Below, one piece after another: positions 1 to 7,941 of a DNA stretch of 11,976 nt. Both the position numbers and the translations under genes were made by a program. The stretch is from the NCBI GenBank assembly GCA_018400255.1, contig JAGYMO010000331.1, positions 1 through 11,976 on the forward strand, read 5' to 3'. The DNA comes from Deltaproteobacteria bacterium (lineage in GTDB: Bacteria; Desulfobacterota; DSM-4660; Desulfatiglandales; B25-G16). The notes under the pieces were generated by a model. That model searched no databases and was not told the origin of the DNA. It worked only from the letters and a program-made list of their open reading frames with translations. Numbering within the stretch: the first letter of the stretch is position 1; every line of letters begins with the position of its first letter.

Positions 1-359
1 TCAGGCTTTCTATCGGCATCATGCTTCTTCAGAGAGCTTGAGGTTTCCAGACCACTATTTAAAAATGCGATAATTCTCTCTTTTAATTGCTCCTTTAATC
101 CCTCTGGGTCTATCATATGATGTTGGCTAATATCTTGCCTTAATTCATCAATTAATTCTTCCGCTGTTTCTATCCCCATATCAGAAGTGAAGAGAATCTC
201 TTCAATCTTTTCTAATAGCTCTTCATCTATTTCTTTTTTCCCGGAAATGGCTGAATAGAGTCTGTCCGTTATGTTTTTTCTAGTCTTGCGGAGCTTTTTC
301 CAAAGGCCCTCTGTCACATCTTTGTTTTCTATAAGATCCTGTTTTTTTAAAATTGCCAA
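1..359 (-). CDS. ftsY: Signal recognition particle receptor FtsY, N-terminal part (cut by window edge)
   Basis: FtsY is the membrane-associated SRP receptor GTPase that docks ribosome-SRP complexes at the SecYEG translocon. Only the N domain (four-helix bundle, about 119 residues) lies in the window; the G domain is beyond position 1. The translation includes LWKKLRKTRKNITDRLYS, then GKKEIDEELLEKIEEILF and TSDMGIETAEELIDELR, which is the typical FtsY pattern (basic helix, acidic helix, then (A/S)D(V/M)G(I/V)ET). There is no acidic A domain, as in short FtsY proteins. No ATG exists in frame: a TAG at 375-377 closes the frame, leaving TTG at 371 or 359 or GTG at 317. I chose TTG 359 (MAILKKQDLI...) because GGGCAGG lies just upstream, although the spacing is short; GTG 317 would also leave the whole domain. 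It lies about 230 bp downstream of smc on the same strand and may be co-transcribed or use its own promoter. Confidence 0.88.
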   Translation of the reverse strand, partial: MAILKKQDLIENKDVTEGLWKKLRKTRKNITDRLYSAISGKKEIDEELLEKIEEILFTSDMGIETAEELIDELRQDISQHHMIDPEGLKEQLKERIIAFLNSGLETSSSLKKHDADRKP

Positions 360-412
360 AAGCCTGCCCAATGTCTAAATGTTGCCTGTTATTTTATGTA
401 AATTGAGAATAG

Positions 413-427
413 GGGATATATTATCCC
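413..427. repeat. Perfect inverted repeat upstream of ftsY
   Basis: GGGATA-TAT-TATCCC is a perfect 6+3+6 dyad located 54 bp before the chosen ftsY start. It overlaps a weak promoter-like pair read leftward: GATAAT on the minus strand inside the dyad, with TTAAAT 17 nt upstream. It could be an operator or simply chance in AT-rich DNA. The dyad is certain; its function is not. Confidence 0.4.
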
Positions 428-589
428 ACCTTGGTGCAAAAAATTTAACTGTTTAAGGATGCTTGTAATTATTAGCCAAAAATTTTCAAAACAAAAGGAA
501 ATTATTTTTGAGGGGGTTTTTGTTAAACAAATGTGTTTATATTTTTCTTATAAAGCATCGATAAAATGGAAGGCAAGGAAAAAGCAAAA

Positions 590-3500
590 TTAATGGTATT
601 TGCTGAGGTCGACAGAGACTATCTTAGAAATATTATGCCTATCCATAGTTACCCCGTATAATTTGTCAGCCAATTCCATGGTCTTTCGGTTGTGAGTTAT
701 CATTATTACCTGAGATGATTTCGAAATATCTCTTAGCAAGTCGTTAAATCTGCCTGTGTTGGCTTCATCTAATGGTGCATCTGCTTCATCCATTATAATA
801 AATGGACTTGGTTTAATAAGGTATACGGCAAATAGTAATGCCATGGCTGAAAGGGCCTTTTCACCGCCTGATAAGAGGGCCATGTGCATCACTTTTTTAC
901 CAGGTGGTTGTACTTTTACCAAAACGCCGCTTTCTAAAGGAAGATTTTCATCCATCAGGCTCAAATAAGCTTTACCACCACTGAAAAGAATTGGGAAGAC
1001 CTCTTGTAATTTTTCATTAACCATGCCTAATGTTGAGATAAATTTTTGCCTTGAAATACTGTTAATCCTTCTTATGGAACTATGAAGAGAATCTATAGAG
1101 GATATAAGATCTTGTTGTTGTCCTGTTATATAGTTATGCCTTTCCTCCAGTTTCTGATAATCATTAATTGCAAGAAGGTTAACATCTCCAATCTTTTCCT
1201 TAATAGCTTTTTGTTGTTTAAGTCGTTGCTCACATTCAGTCTTTGAAAAATCTTCCTCAATATATTCCTTGAAATCTCTCTGTAAATCTATATCTATTTC
1301 CCTAATCGCCTGCGATATGATGCTATCTAGCTGAAAATCTATTTTCGCCTTCTTTAACCGTGCCTCATTGATTTCTTCTCTCAGGCCTCCTATCCTACCT
1401 CTTAGGGAGGCTGATGCCTTCTCTTCCTCTGTTAACTTATTTTTCAAGATAGTACATTCCCGCTCAAGGCCACTAATTTCGTTCTCAAGGGTTTTTTGTT
1501 TCTGAAAAATATTTTTTATTTCTTCTTTTTTTTCTCTCTCAGCTTTTAAATAAACTTCGTGCTGCTGTCTATTTGAATGAATATCTCCCTCTACCTTATT
1601 AATCCTTAACCCCATCTCATTTATAAATTGATTGATCCTCTCCTTTTCTCTAAAAAGCCCCTTTTGCTCTTCTGTCTGCTGATTATATGTCAGGATCATT
1701 TTGGAGAAATCTTCCTTTGCCTTGCCAAGGGCACCCTCTATATCCTGGAGGTTATTCTCTTTTGTAGAAACCCTTTGTTGTGTCTCATTTTTTTGATCTA
1801 TACATGCTGAAAGCCTTTGCTCGATTTTATTAAGATAAAGCCGTCTTTCCTCCCTTTCATCAGCTAAAGATGATAGCTGCTCTCCTATATAATTGGCGTG
1901 TTTTATTAGTTGGTCTGTTTCTCGTTCAAGAAGAAAAATATCATTATCAATGTCCTCAGTTTCCTGGGTATAAGCTTGTTTGTCTTCTTCCAATGAGGCA
2001 ATATAACTGTTTATTTTTCCTGATTTTAGGTCTAATTCTCCGAGGGCTGTTTGAAGTTTTGAAAGTATTGTTTCATACCGTCCAATTTCCTTGTTTAATT
2101 CATCGAGCATCCTCCTCCTTTTTAGTAAACCTGCAGAGTCCTCGCCTAATCTGCCTCCAATGATGATTCCTTTTTCATTTACTAAATCACCCTCCGGTGT
2201 TACTAAGGTTTGTCTGCCCCCACCATTATTCCAGGAAGATAATGCTTGTCCAAGGTTATCTACTAATGCTGCATTACCAAGAAGCGACTCTATCATGGGT
2301 CTGAATTTTTCCTTTGAATGTATGTGTTTTCTTAAAAGTTTGAACCCGTTTAGCTTTATCTTCTCTCTTTCAGCTACCATCTCCTTTTCAAACTCCTTTA
2401 CCGGGAGAAAGTAGCTTCTTCCCACATCCTTTGATCTTAAATACTCAATAGCCTCCTTGGCGTCTTCCTGTTTATCGACAACTATATATTGAAGTTTATC
2501 CGCTAATACAGCCTCTACAGCTGTCTCAAATTCCGACTCAGCCTGGATAAAATCTGCTACTACACCCAGAACTGTATCTTTGTGGGACTGGCCTTTTTTG
2601 TAGGTATTCATTATTGTCTGAACGCCTGAGTTATATCCCTCATAATTTTTAATGAGGTCGTTCAGGGTGGACATTTGTGAGAGGGTTAAATTGAGGTTTC
2701 CCTCTGCTGAAGCCCTTTCGGACTCTCTCTTTTTTCTCTCATCTTCTAATGTATTGAGCCTTGTTTTTTCCTCCCTTAAAGCATTCTCTGCTGAGTTTAA
2801 TGAGGCAATTAGTTCATCTCTCTGGCTTCTTTTTTCATTTATTGCTTGAGTAAGTTCTTCAATTTTTTGTGAAATTTCTACGGACTCTTTTTCCAGCCTA
2901 GTTTTTCGTGAATCTATTTGAGTGATTATTTCAGAATAATTGGCAATTTCGCTTCTAAGTACTGCTTCATTATTAGATAGCTCTGCTAAACGAATTTTTT
3001 CATTTTTTAATTCATCTTTTATTTTTTCAAAGGATATTTTCTCCCTGTTAAAAGAAGACTCATGGCTTAGTCGAAGTTCTGAAATCTTTCCTATGGATTT
3101 TTGCAGCTCTGAGATGCGTGAATTAATTTTTTGAATTTCAGATTTAAATTCACCTATTTTTTGCCCTGTTTCACTTTTTTCGTCATTTAATTTAGAGAGA
3201 TTCTCGCTACACCTTTTTTGGTCAAGCAATAGGTGTTCTAATATATCTTCATTTTTTCTATGCTCCTCTCTAAGTGAAAAAACCTTCTCTTTTATAGAAG
3301 ACAAGGCCTTTTCCTTCTCATTTAGTTCTAAGCTAATTTCCCCGATAGAGCTTTCAGATATAGAATATGTTTCTTGGAGCCCCTTTTCTTCCTTTGTAAT
3401 CTTTTCAAGTATCTCCGAGGTGTTTGTTTTTTCCAACTGCAAATGGTTATAACTATTCGAATAAAAGACCAGCTCAAGCCTATGAATCTCAGCACTTATT

Positions 3501-4144
3501 TCCTTGAACCTTATAGCCTTTCTCGCCTGTTTTTTAAGGGAGTTCATGTCCCTTTTGATCTCGTAGAGAATATCCTCTACCCTGTTTAAATTTTCCTTTG
3601 TAAGCGTGATTTTTCTTAAAGATTCCTCTCTTCTCGCTTTGTATGCAGAGATGCCGGCCGCTTCTTCCAAAAGGAGTCTTATGTCCTCTGGCTTATATTC
3701 TATTATTGAGCTTATCTCTCCCTGTGCTATGATCGAGTATGTCCTATTTCCTAGCCCTGTACCCATAAACATATCCTGGATGTCTTTTAACCTGCAGGCT
3801 GATTTATTGATTAAATATTCGCTTTCATTAGACCTGTAGAGTCTCCTCGTTACAGAAATTTCATTGCCGTCTTCCGTCTTTCCAACATTCTCAAGAGTTA
3901 ATGTTACCTCTGCCAAGCCTAAAGGCTTTAAATTGTCTGTGCCGGAGAAAATAAGGTCTTCCATATGTCTGCCTCGCAGCTGTTTGGGGCTTTGTTCTCC
4001 CATCGCCCAACGAATTGCGTCTATAATGTTGCTTTTACCGCAACCGTTAGGTCCTACGAACGCACTTATTCCTGGGTGTATATTGATGCTCATTTTCTCC
4101 ATAAAAGATTTGAAACCCTGGATATATATATTTTTTATTCTCAT
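590..4144 (-). CDS. smc: Chromosome segregation ATPase Smc (full length)
   Basis: Smc forms the ring-shaped condensin core that, with ScpA/ScpB, organises and segregates the chromosome in the cytoplasm. The 1184-residue length is normal. The N-terminal head has the family opening MRIKNIYIQGFKSF and Walker A GPNGCGKS at 31-38. It is followed by the Q-loop/helix region with AQGEIS and LLEEAAGISAYKARREE. Two long coiled-coil arms (about 170-500 and 665-1030) flank the hinge at roughly 505-665, which begins YNSGVQTIM and ends with the glycine-rich GIIIGGR. The C-terminal head has the ABC signature LSGGEKA near 1089 and Walker B plus D-loop FIIMDEADAPLDEAN near 1114-1128. All ATPase motifs are intact. 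The ATG at 4144 gives the conserved N terminus; the Shine-Dalgarno is modest (AAAGG close to the start). The gene is transcribed away from the LysM gene and precedes ftsY, an order seen in other bacteria. Confidence 0.98.
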   Translation of the reverse strand: MRIKNIYIQGFKSFMEKMSINIHPGISAFVGPNGCGKSNIIDAIRWAMGEQSPKQLRGRHMEDLIFSGTDNLKPLGLAEVTLTLENVGKTEDGNEISVTRRLYRSNESEYLINKSACRLKDIQDMFMGTGLGNRTYSIIAQGEISSIIEYKPEDIRLLLEEAAGISAYKARREESLRKITLTKENLNRVEDILYEIKRDMNSLKKQARKAIRFKEISAEIHRLELVFYSNSYNHLQLEKTNTSEILEKITKEEKGLQETYSISESSIGEISLELNEKEKALSSIKEKVFSLREEHRKNEDILEHLLLDQKRCSENLSKLNDEKSETGQKIGEFKSEIQKINSRISELQKSIGKISELRLSHESSFNREKISFEKIKDELKNEKIRLAELSNNEAVLRSEIANYSEIITQIDSRKTRLEKESVEISQKIEELTQAINEKRSQRDELIASLNSAENALREEKTRLNTLEDERKKRESERASAEGNLNLTLSQMSTLNDLIKNYEGYNSGVQTIMNTYKKGQSHKDTVLGVVADFIQAESEFETAVEAVLADKLQYIVVDKQEDAKEAIEYLRSKDVGRSYFLPVKEFEKEMVAEREKIKLNGFKLLRKHIHSKEKFRPMIESLLGNAALVDNLGQALSSWNNGGGRQTLVTPEGDLVNEKGIIIGGRLGEDSAGLLKRRRMLDELNKEIGRYETILSKLQTALGELDLKSGKINSYIASLEEDKQAYTQETEDIDNDIFLLERETDQLIKHANYIGEQLSSLADEREERRLYLNKIEQRLSACIDQKNETQQRVSTKENNLQDIEGALGKAKEDFSKMILTYNQQTEEQKGLFREKERINQFINEMGLRINKVEGDIHSNRQQHEVYLKAEREKKEEIKNIFQKQKTLENEISGLERECTILKNKLTEEEKASASLRGRIGGLREEINEARLKKAKIDFQLDSIISQAIREIDIDLQRDFKEYIEEDFSKTECEQRLKQQKAIKEKIGDVNLLAINDYQKLEERHNYITGQQQDLISSIDSLHSSIRRINSISRQKFISTLGMVNEKLQEVFPILFSGGKAYLSLMDENLPLESGVLVKVQPPGKKVMHMALLSGGEKALSAMALLFAVYLIKPSPFIIMDEADAPLDEANTGRFNDLLRDISKSSQVIMITHNRKTMELADKLYGVTMDRHNISKIVSVDLSKYH

Positions 4145-4177
4145 AACCTTTTTGCCTTATATTACTCCTCTTTACCC

Positions 4178-4206
4178 CTGATAACAGACTTTATAGAATT
4201 TGTAAA
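4178..4206 (-). promoter_or_regulatory. Candidate sigma-70 promoter for smc
   Basis: Read leftward, TTTACA (4206-4201, 5 of 6 to consensus) and TATCAG (4183-4178, 4 of 6) are separated by 17 nt, giving a leader of about 27 nt before the smc ATG. This is the best-placed pair I can see, but the region is so AT-rich that chance matches are expected. Confidence 0.4.
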
Positions 4207-4284
4207 GAAAAAAATACTATATAGAGTATATGTAACAATTTTTTTTAGAATATATTGTGTATAGAATTATAAATGTAAAAAGCC

Positions 4285-4314
4285 TTGACATAAATTTAGT
4301 TAACTATTTAAAAT
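4285..4314 (+). promoter_or_regulatory. Candidate sigma-70 promoter for the LysM gene
   Basis: A consensus -35 TTGACA (4285-4290) and -10 TAAAAT (4309-4314, 5 of 6) are separated by 18 nt. Transcription would begin near 4321, about 80 nt before the preferred ATG. With the leftward smc promoter it makes a divergent control region between 4145 and 4399. Confidence 0.6.
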
Positions 4315-4399
4315 AAATATATTAATTATATGATTTTTATCTCTTAACAGCCTTCTCTTTATTATGAATAAAGCAATAATGCTACTGAAAGGAAGCGAA

Positions 4400-6145
4400 A
4401 TGAGTAAACCTTTTTTCTTTATTTTTTTTATCCTGTCTTTTTCTTTTTTATTTTCAACGGTTGCAAGGTCTACAGAAAAAGACACCCTTTCCATCTCTTT
4501 GGTTCAAAAGGCTAATGTTAAAAAATTGGAAGACAGGGAAGTGGTGTATGAAAGGTATACTATAAAAAAAGGGGATCATATTTGGAAATTATTGCGCCAA
4601 AGGGGATTGTTGCAGAGGCCGGATTTCCATGAATTATTATCTTCAATAAAAAGCATGAATAAACCCTTAACGAATCTTGACCTAATTCACCCAGGTCAAA
4701 CTATCCTGATCCCAGTTAACATAAAACCAACAAAGAAATCGAAAGATAAAAAAGACCATTTGAATAAATTGATGGCGGACTCTTCTTTGTTAAAAGATAT
4801 ACATTTTGAGGTATACAGGGTAAAACAAGGTGATAACCTGACAATTATAGCTAAAGATAGGTACAATGTACCAGGTAAGTTTTTTTATTCAGGATATCTT
4901 AATCTGGTCCAAAAATTTAATCCTTCACTAACAAACCCAAATCTTATTTATCCAGATCAGGTGATAAGGCTTCCAGTCTATACTCCACAAATGGTCAGGA
5001 TGCCGATTAAGTCTTATGAAAAAGGACCTGCCTCGTTAAGCGGCATCGATCAAGAAAAAGGTTATTTTTTAAAATCAGATTCATTAAGGGACAAGCTAAA
5101 AGATATATTTCAGTTAATGGGAGAAGATTGGATAGATGTAGGTGAATATTTTATTCCATTAAAATCTGGTGGTCAAATAAATTTAAAGGCAGATTCTTTC
5201 CCTATTCTCAATATGAGTAGAGGCATGAGACTGATTATTGATATAAAAAATGAGCTATCGAAAGATGTGGTTACATTAGTCGAGTCGGAATGGGAGGGAT
5301 ATAAAATTATACATTTAACTGACAAGGATACTATTTTTACATCCATCGATAGAATTCTTGAGGCATGTGAATTTCATAAAATTCTTCGCCCTGGAGAGGA
5401 GCTTGAGATACGAGATGATGATATTCTTATTTCCGTATCTGGTGACTGGGTTATTGTGCCAGGAGAAGAAGGAAAAGATGTATCGGAAGAAATAAGAGTC
5501 CTTGCAATTTTAAATAGTGAGTCTGAACGAACTTTAGACGTAGTGCGAACATACCTGCAAAAATTTGGCGTCAAGATAATCGATTATCCTTATTTCTCTG
5601 ATAAAGAGGGCATAAAAGCAGGCTCATGTGCTGACGAAAAAATTGTAGCTCAGGAAAATATAGACTTCCCTCTGCCATCTCTTCTTTTAAAAATAGCAGG
5701 GCAGCCCTTTTCTACGAAGACAAAGATACCTATCTATCAAGGGGAGGGTGCCGGGTTAAATATAACCGCAGAGGCAGATTTATTTTTTAACAGGAACAAA
5801 AGAGATTGCGTGATAGATATTTTAGGTTTATCGTCTCCTATTAAGTCATTGTTGGAAAAACATCAATTTCTCGTTCTCTCAATTAAAGGGGAGGACGAAT
5901 TATTCAATACGGTGGAGAGAATACTTAGTTTTCTTGATATACCATTCCAGTCAAGTCTTCATAATTTTTTTGGCTCAGCGAGAGATGAGTTGAAAAATAT
6001 TAAATTTACTATCCAGGGTATTAGCTTTAAGGATCATAAAGGAAAGGATATTTTTGCAACAGATAAAAGTCTTCCGGAGGAGGCCTGTTTCCTTTTGAAT
6101 CAAAAAGGGTACACAATTCTAGACCTAAGGCAATTTGAAGAATAA
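4400..6145 (+). CDS. Exported protein with two LysM domains and a duplicated C-terminal module of unknown function
   Basis: LysM domains bind N-acetylglucosamine-containing glycans, so this 581-residue protein probably acts in the periplasm on or near peptidoglycan. The N terminus is a signal peptide: MSKP, a Phe-rich hydrophobic stretch, then VARS, with cleavage likely around residue 24. LysM1 (about 51-108) starts YTIKKGDHIWKLL and ends HPGQTILIPV; LysM2 (about 137-198) starts YRVKQGDNLTIIAK and ends YPDQVIRLPV. Residues about 230-400 and 425-577 look like two copies of one module: IDIKNELSKDVVTLV...FTSIDRIL in the first matches IDILGLSSPIKSLLE...FNTVERIL in the second, in the same order with similar flanks. 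I do not recognise this module and see no hydrolase motif. I chose ATG 4400 over an in-frame ATG at 4364 because AAAGGAA (4388-4394) lies 5 nt before it and the signal peptide then begins cleanly. It is a single gene with its own promoter, divergent from smc. Confidence 0.85.
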   Translation: MSKPFFFIFFILSFSFLFSTVARSTEKDTLSISLVQKANVKKLEDREVVYERYTIKKGDHIWKLLRQRGLLQRPDFHELLSSIKSMNKPLTNLDLIHPGQTILIPVNIKPTKKSKDKKDHLNKLMADSSLLKDIHFEVYRVKQGDNLTIIAKDRYNVPGKFFYSGYLNLVQKFNPSLTNPNLIYPDQVIRLPVYTPQMVRMPIKSYEKGPASLSGIDQEKGYFLKSDSLRDKLKDIFQLMGEDWIDVGEYFIPLKSGGQINLKADSFPILNMSRGMRLIIDIKNELSKDVVTLVESEWEGYKIIHLTDKDTIFTSIDRILEACEFHKILRPGEELEIRDDDILISVSGDWVIVPGEEGKDVSEEIRVLAILNSESERTLDVVRTYLQKFGVKIIDYPYFSDKEGIKAGSCADEKIVAQENIDFPLPSLLLKIAGQPFSTKTKIPIYQGEGAGLNITAEADLFFNRNKRDCVIDILGLSSPIKSLLEKHQFLVLSIKGEDELFNTVERILSFLDIPFQSSLHNFFGSARDELKNIKFTIQGISFKDHKGKDIFATDKSLPEEACFLLNQKGYTILDLRQFEE

Positions 6146-6200
6146 AAGGGCAGTTAGTTCCTGTTCACTGTTAATATACGCTTTTGGAAGGTCTTTGTAA

Positions 6201-6233
6201 GGGTAGGCCATTTAATGAACCTCCCAAATTTTT
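6201..6233 (+). terminator. Possible weak terminator after the LysM gene
   Basis: GGG-T-AGG (6201-6207) can pair with CCTCCC (6220-6225) with one bulged T. An inner CAT/ATG stem closes a TTA loop, and AAATTTTT follows. The stem is interrupted and the T-run short, so this is only a candidate for the 3' end of the LysM transcript. Confidence 0.35.
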
Positions 6234-6245
6234 AAAGATCTTTAA
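6232..6245. repeat. 14-bp perfect palindrome between the LysM gene and nnr
   Basis: TTAAAGATCTTTAA is its own reverse complement. It lies about 115 bp before the nnr start, where a regulator could act, but a palindrome of this length is expected about once by chance in a window of this size and composition. Confidence 0.35.
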
Positions 6246-6358
6246 GTGGATAAAAAGGCCTGTTTTGTTAACTAACTTGAATCATTTAATAAAGCTGGGC
6301 TTTTTTAAGCCCTGAGGCAAACTGCATTTTTATAATAACTTTATTTAAAGGAGAAAGT

Positions 6359-7933
6359 GTGAAGGTATCAACAGTTGAAATGATGAGGAGCCTTGATAAG
6401 GGCGCTATGGAGAAATATCATATCCCGGACATAATTCTGATGGAAAACGCAGGAAATGCTGCATATTTTGTAATACATGATGAATTTGGAATAAAAGGGA
6501 AACGATTTGTGGTTTTTTGCGGGATTGGCAATAATGGTGGCGATGGATTTGTTGTGGCTAGAAAACTTCATTCAAATGGGGGCATTGTTACAGTATTTCT
6601 TTTAAGTGATAGCGAAAAGTTAAAAGGATGCGCAAAGGATAATTTTGATATACTTGCTTCTATTCCTGTTAATGTAGAACGCATTCCCTCCATTCAAAAG
6701 ATAAAAAAAGCTATTTCAGATAGCGATGCATTAGTAGACGCCATATTTGGGACTGGTCTTGCGAGGGATATAGCCGGCTCTTATAAGAAGGTCATTGAAT
6801 TGATTAATAAAGGAAATAAACCTGTATTCAGTATTGACATACCATCTGGTGTGAATGGCAACACAGGCCAGATTATGGGTTGTGCCGTTAATGCTGACTA
6901 TACTGTAACATTTGGTCTTCCAAAGTTGGGTAACTTGCTTTACCCTGGATTTGCCATGTGTGGTAAATTATATGTTACACATATATCATTTCCCCCTTCC
7001 CATTATAATAATAACAATATACGAGTGGAGACAAATGACCTAATAAGTTTGCCGCAAAGAAGTAAAGACACGCACAAAGGGGATTATGGAAAGGCATTAT
7101 TTATTGCAGGCTCTTCAAATTATTGTGGTGCACCTTATTTTTGTGCACTTTCATTTCTTAAGGCAGGTGGAGGTCTCTCATATCTCGCCTCGCCAAAGTC
7201 TATAACCCCATTTTTAGCCAATAAGGGCAGCGAGATTGTGTTTGTGCCACAGATTGAAACTGATAAGGGTAGCTTGTCGAAAGGCGCAAGAAATGAAATT
7301 CTGGAATTTTCAGATACAGTGGATATTGTTATTATAGGCCCCGGGCTGTCACTTAATGAAGAAACGCAAGAGCTGGTTAGGGGGCTTGCCGCAGACATAA
7401 ACAAACCCATGATAATCGACGGTGATGGAATTACCGCTATTTCAAAGGATATTGATATAATAAAAAACAGAAAGCAGCCAACTGTATTGACACCACACCT
7501 TGGTGAGATGTCAAGAATAACAAAAATGGGTGTGGACAAAATTCAAAAAGACAGAATTTCTATTCTGTTTGATACATCTATGAAATTAAATGCCTACATT
7601 ATACTTAAGGGGGCGCATACCCTTATAAGCTATCCGGGCGATCGTATATTTATAAATATGAGTGGCAATCCTGGTATGGCTACGGCAGGTAGTGGTGATG
7701 TTCTTGCAGGTACAGTTGCGGCGATGTTTGGACTTGGATTATCAATTAAGGATAGCATCAGAATGGGGGTATTTGTGCATGGTTTTTCAGGGGATCTCGC
7801 AGCCCGAGATATCGGCGAAGACGGTATAACCGCAAATGATATAATGAATTATCTTCCAGGGGCCATAAGAAATATAAGGGTAAATATTGAAGATATTGCA
7901 AAGAATATATATGAAGGGATTTATATAGTATAG
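6359..7933 (+). CDS. nnr: Bifunctional NAD(P)H-hydrate repair enzyme Nnr (NAD(P)HX epimerase plus dehydratase)
   Basis: Nnr repairs NADHX and NADPHX, the hydrated forms of reduced nicotinamide cofactors. The N-terminal YjeF_N domain interconverts the R and S epimers; the C-terminal ribokinase-like domain removes water from the S form using ADP or ATP. The 524 residues match the fused family. N domain (about 1-215): MENAGNAA at 28-35, GIGNNGGDGFVVARKL at 55-70, then VDAIFGTGL and SIDIPSGVNGNTG. C domain (about 222-515): KGDYGKALFIAGS, FLKAGGGLSYLASPK, IIGPGLS, IDGDGI, TPHLGEM, LKGAHT and the nucleotide-binding AGSGDVLAG, with the catalytic-type Asp of GSGD at 447. Nothing is missing. The start is GTG, set by AAAGGAG (6347-6353) 5 nt upstream. 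A TATAAT at 6331-6336 has no convincing -35 partner. The next gene starts 8 bp after the stop, so the two are very probably one operon. Confidence 0.96.
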   Translation: MKVSTVEMMRSLDKGAMEKYHIPDIILMENAGNAAYFVIHDEFGIKGKRFVVFCGIGNNGGDGFVVARKLHSNGGIVTVFLLSDSEKLKGCAKDNFDILASIPVNVERIPSIQKIKKAISDSDALVDAIFGTGLARDIAGSYKKVIELINKGNKPVFSIDIPSGVNGNTGQIMGCAVNADYTVTFGLPKLGNLLYPGFAMCGKLYVTHISFPPSHYNNNNIRVETNDLISLPQRSKDTHKGDYGKALFIAGSSNYCGAPYFCALSFLKAGGGLSYLASPKSITPFLANKGSEIVFVPQIETDKGSLSKGARNEILEFSDTVDIVIIGPGLSLNEETQELVRGLAADINKPMIIDGDGITAISKDIDIIKNRKQPTVLTPHLGEMSRITKMGVDKIQKDRISILFDTSMKLNAYIILKGAHTLISYPGDRIFINMSGNPGMATAGSGDVLAGTVAAMFGLGLSIKDSIRMGVFVHGFSGDLAARDIGEDGITANDIMNYLPGAIRNIRVNIEDIAKNIYEGIYIV

Positions 7934-7941
7934 GAACTATT

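Noticed and set aside
756..4264. Several plus-strand open frames of 60-107 codons opposite smc
   Set aside because: They are antisense shadows of the smc coding frame; none has family motifs or a matching ribosome-binding site.
4300..4494. A 64-codon minus-strand open frame over the LysM promoter and signal peptide
   Set aside because: It is low-complexity, Lys/Ile-rich and covers the promoter and signal-peptide coding strand; it is best explained by AT-rich DNA.
6297..6312. GGGCTT-TTTT-AAGCCC as an intrinsic terminator
   Set aside because: Neither strand has a T-run after the stem, so it does not meet the usual definition; kept only as a finding.
7135..7539. A 134-codon minus-strand open frame inside nnr
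   Set aside because: It lies wholly opposite a well-conserved catalytic domain and its translation has no recognisable features.
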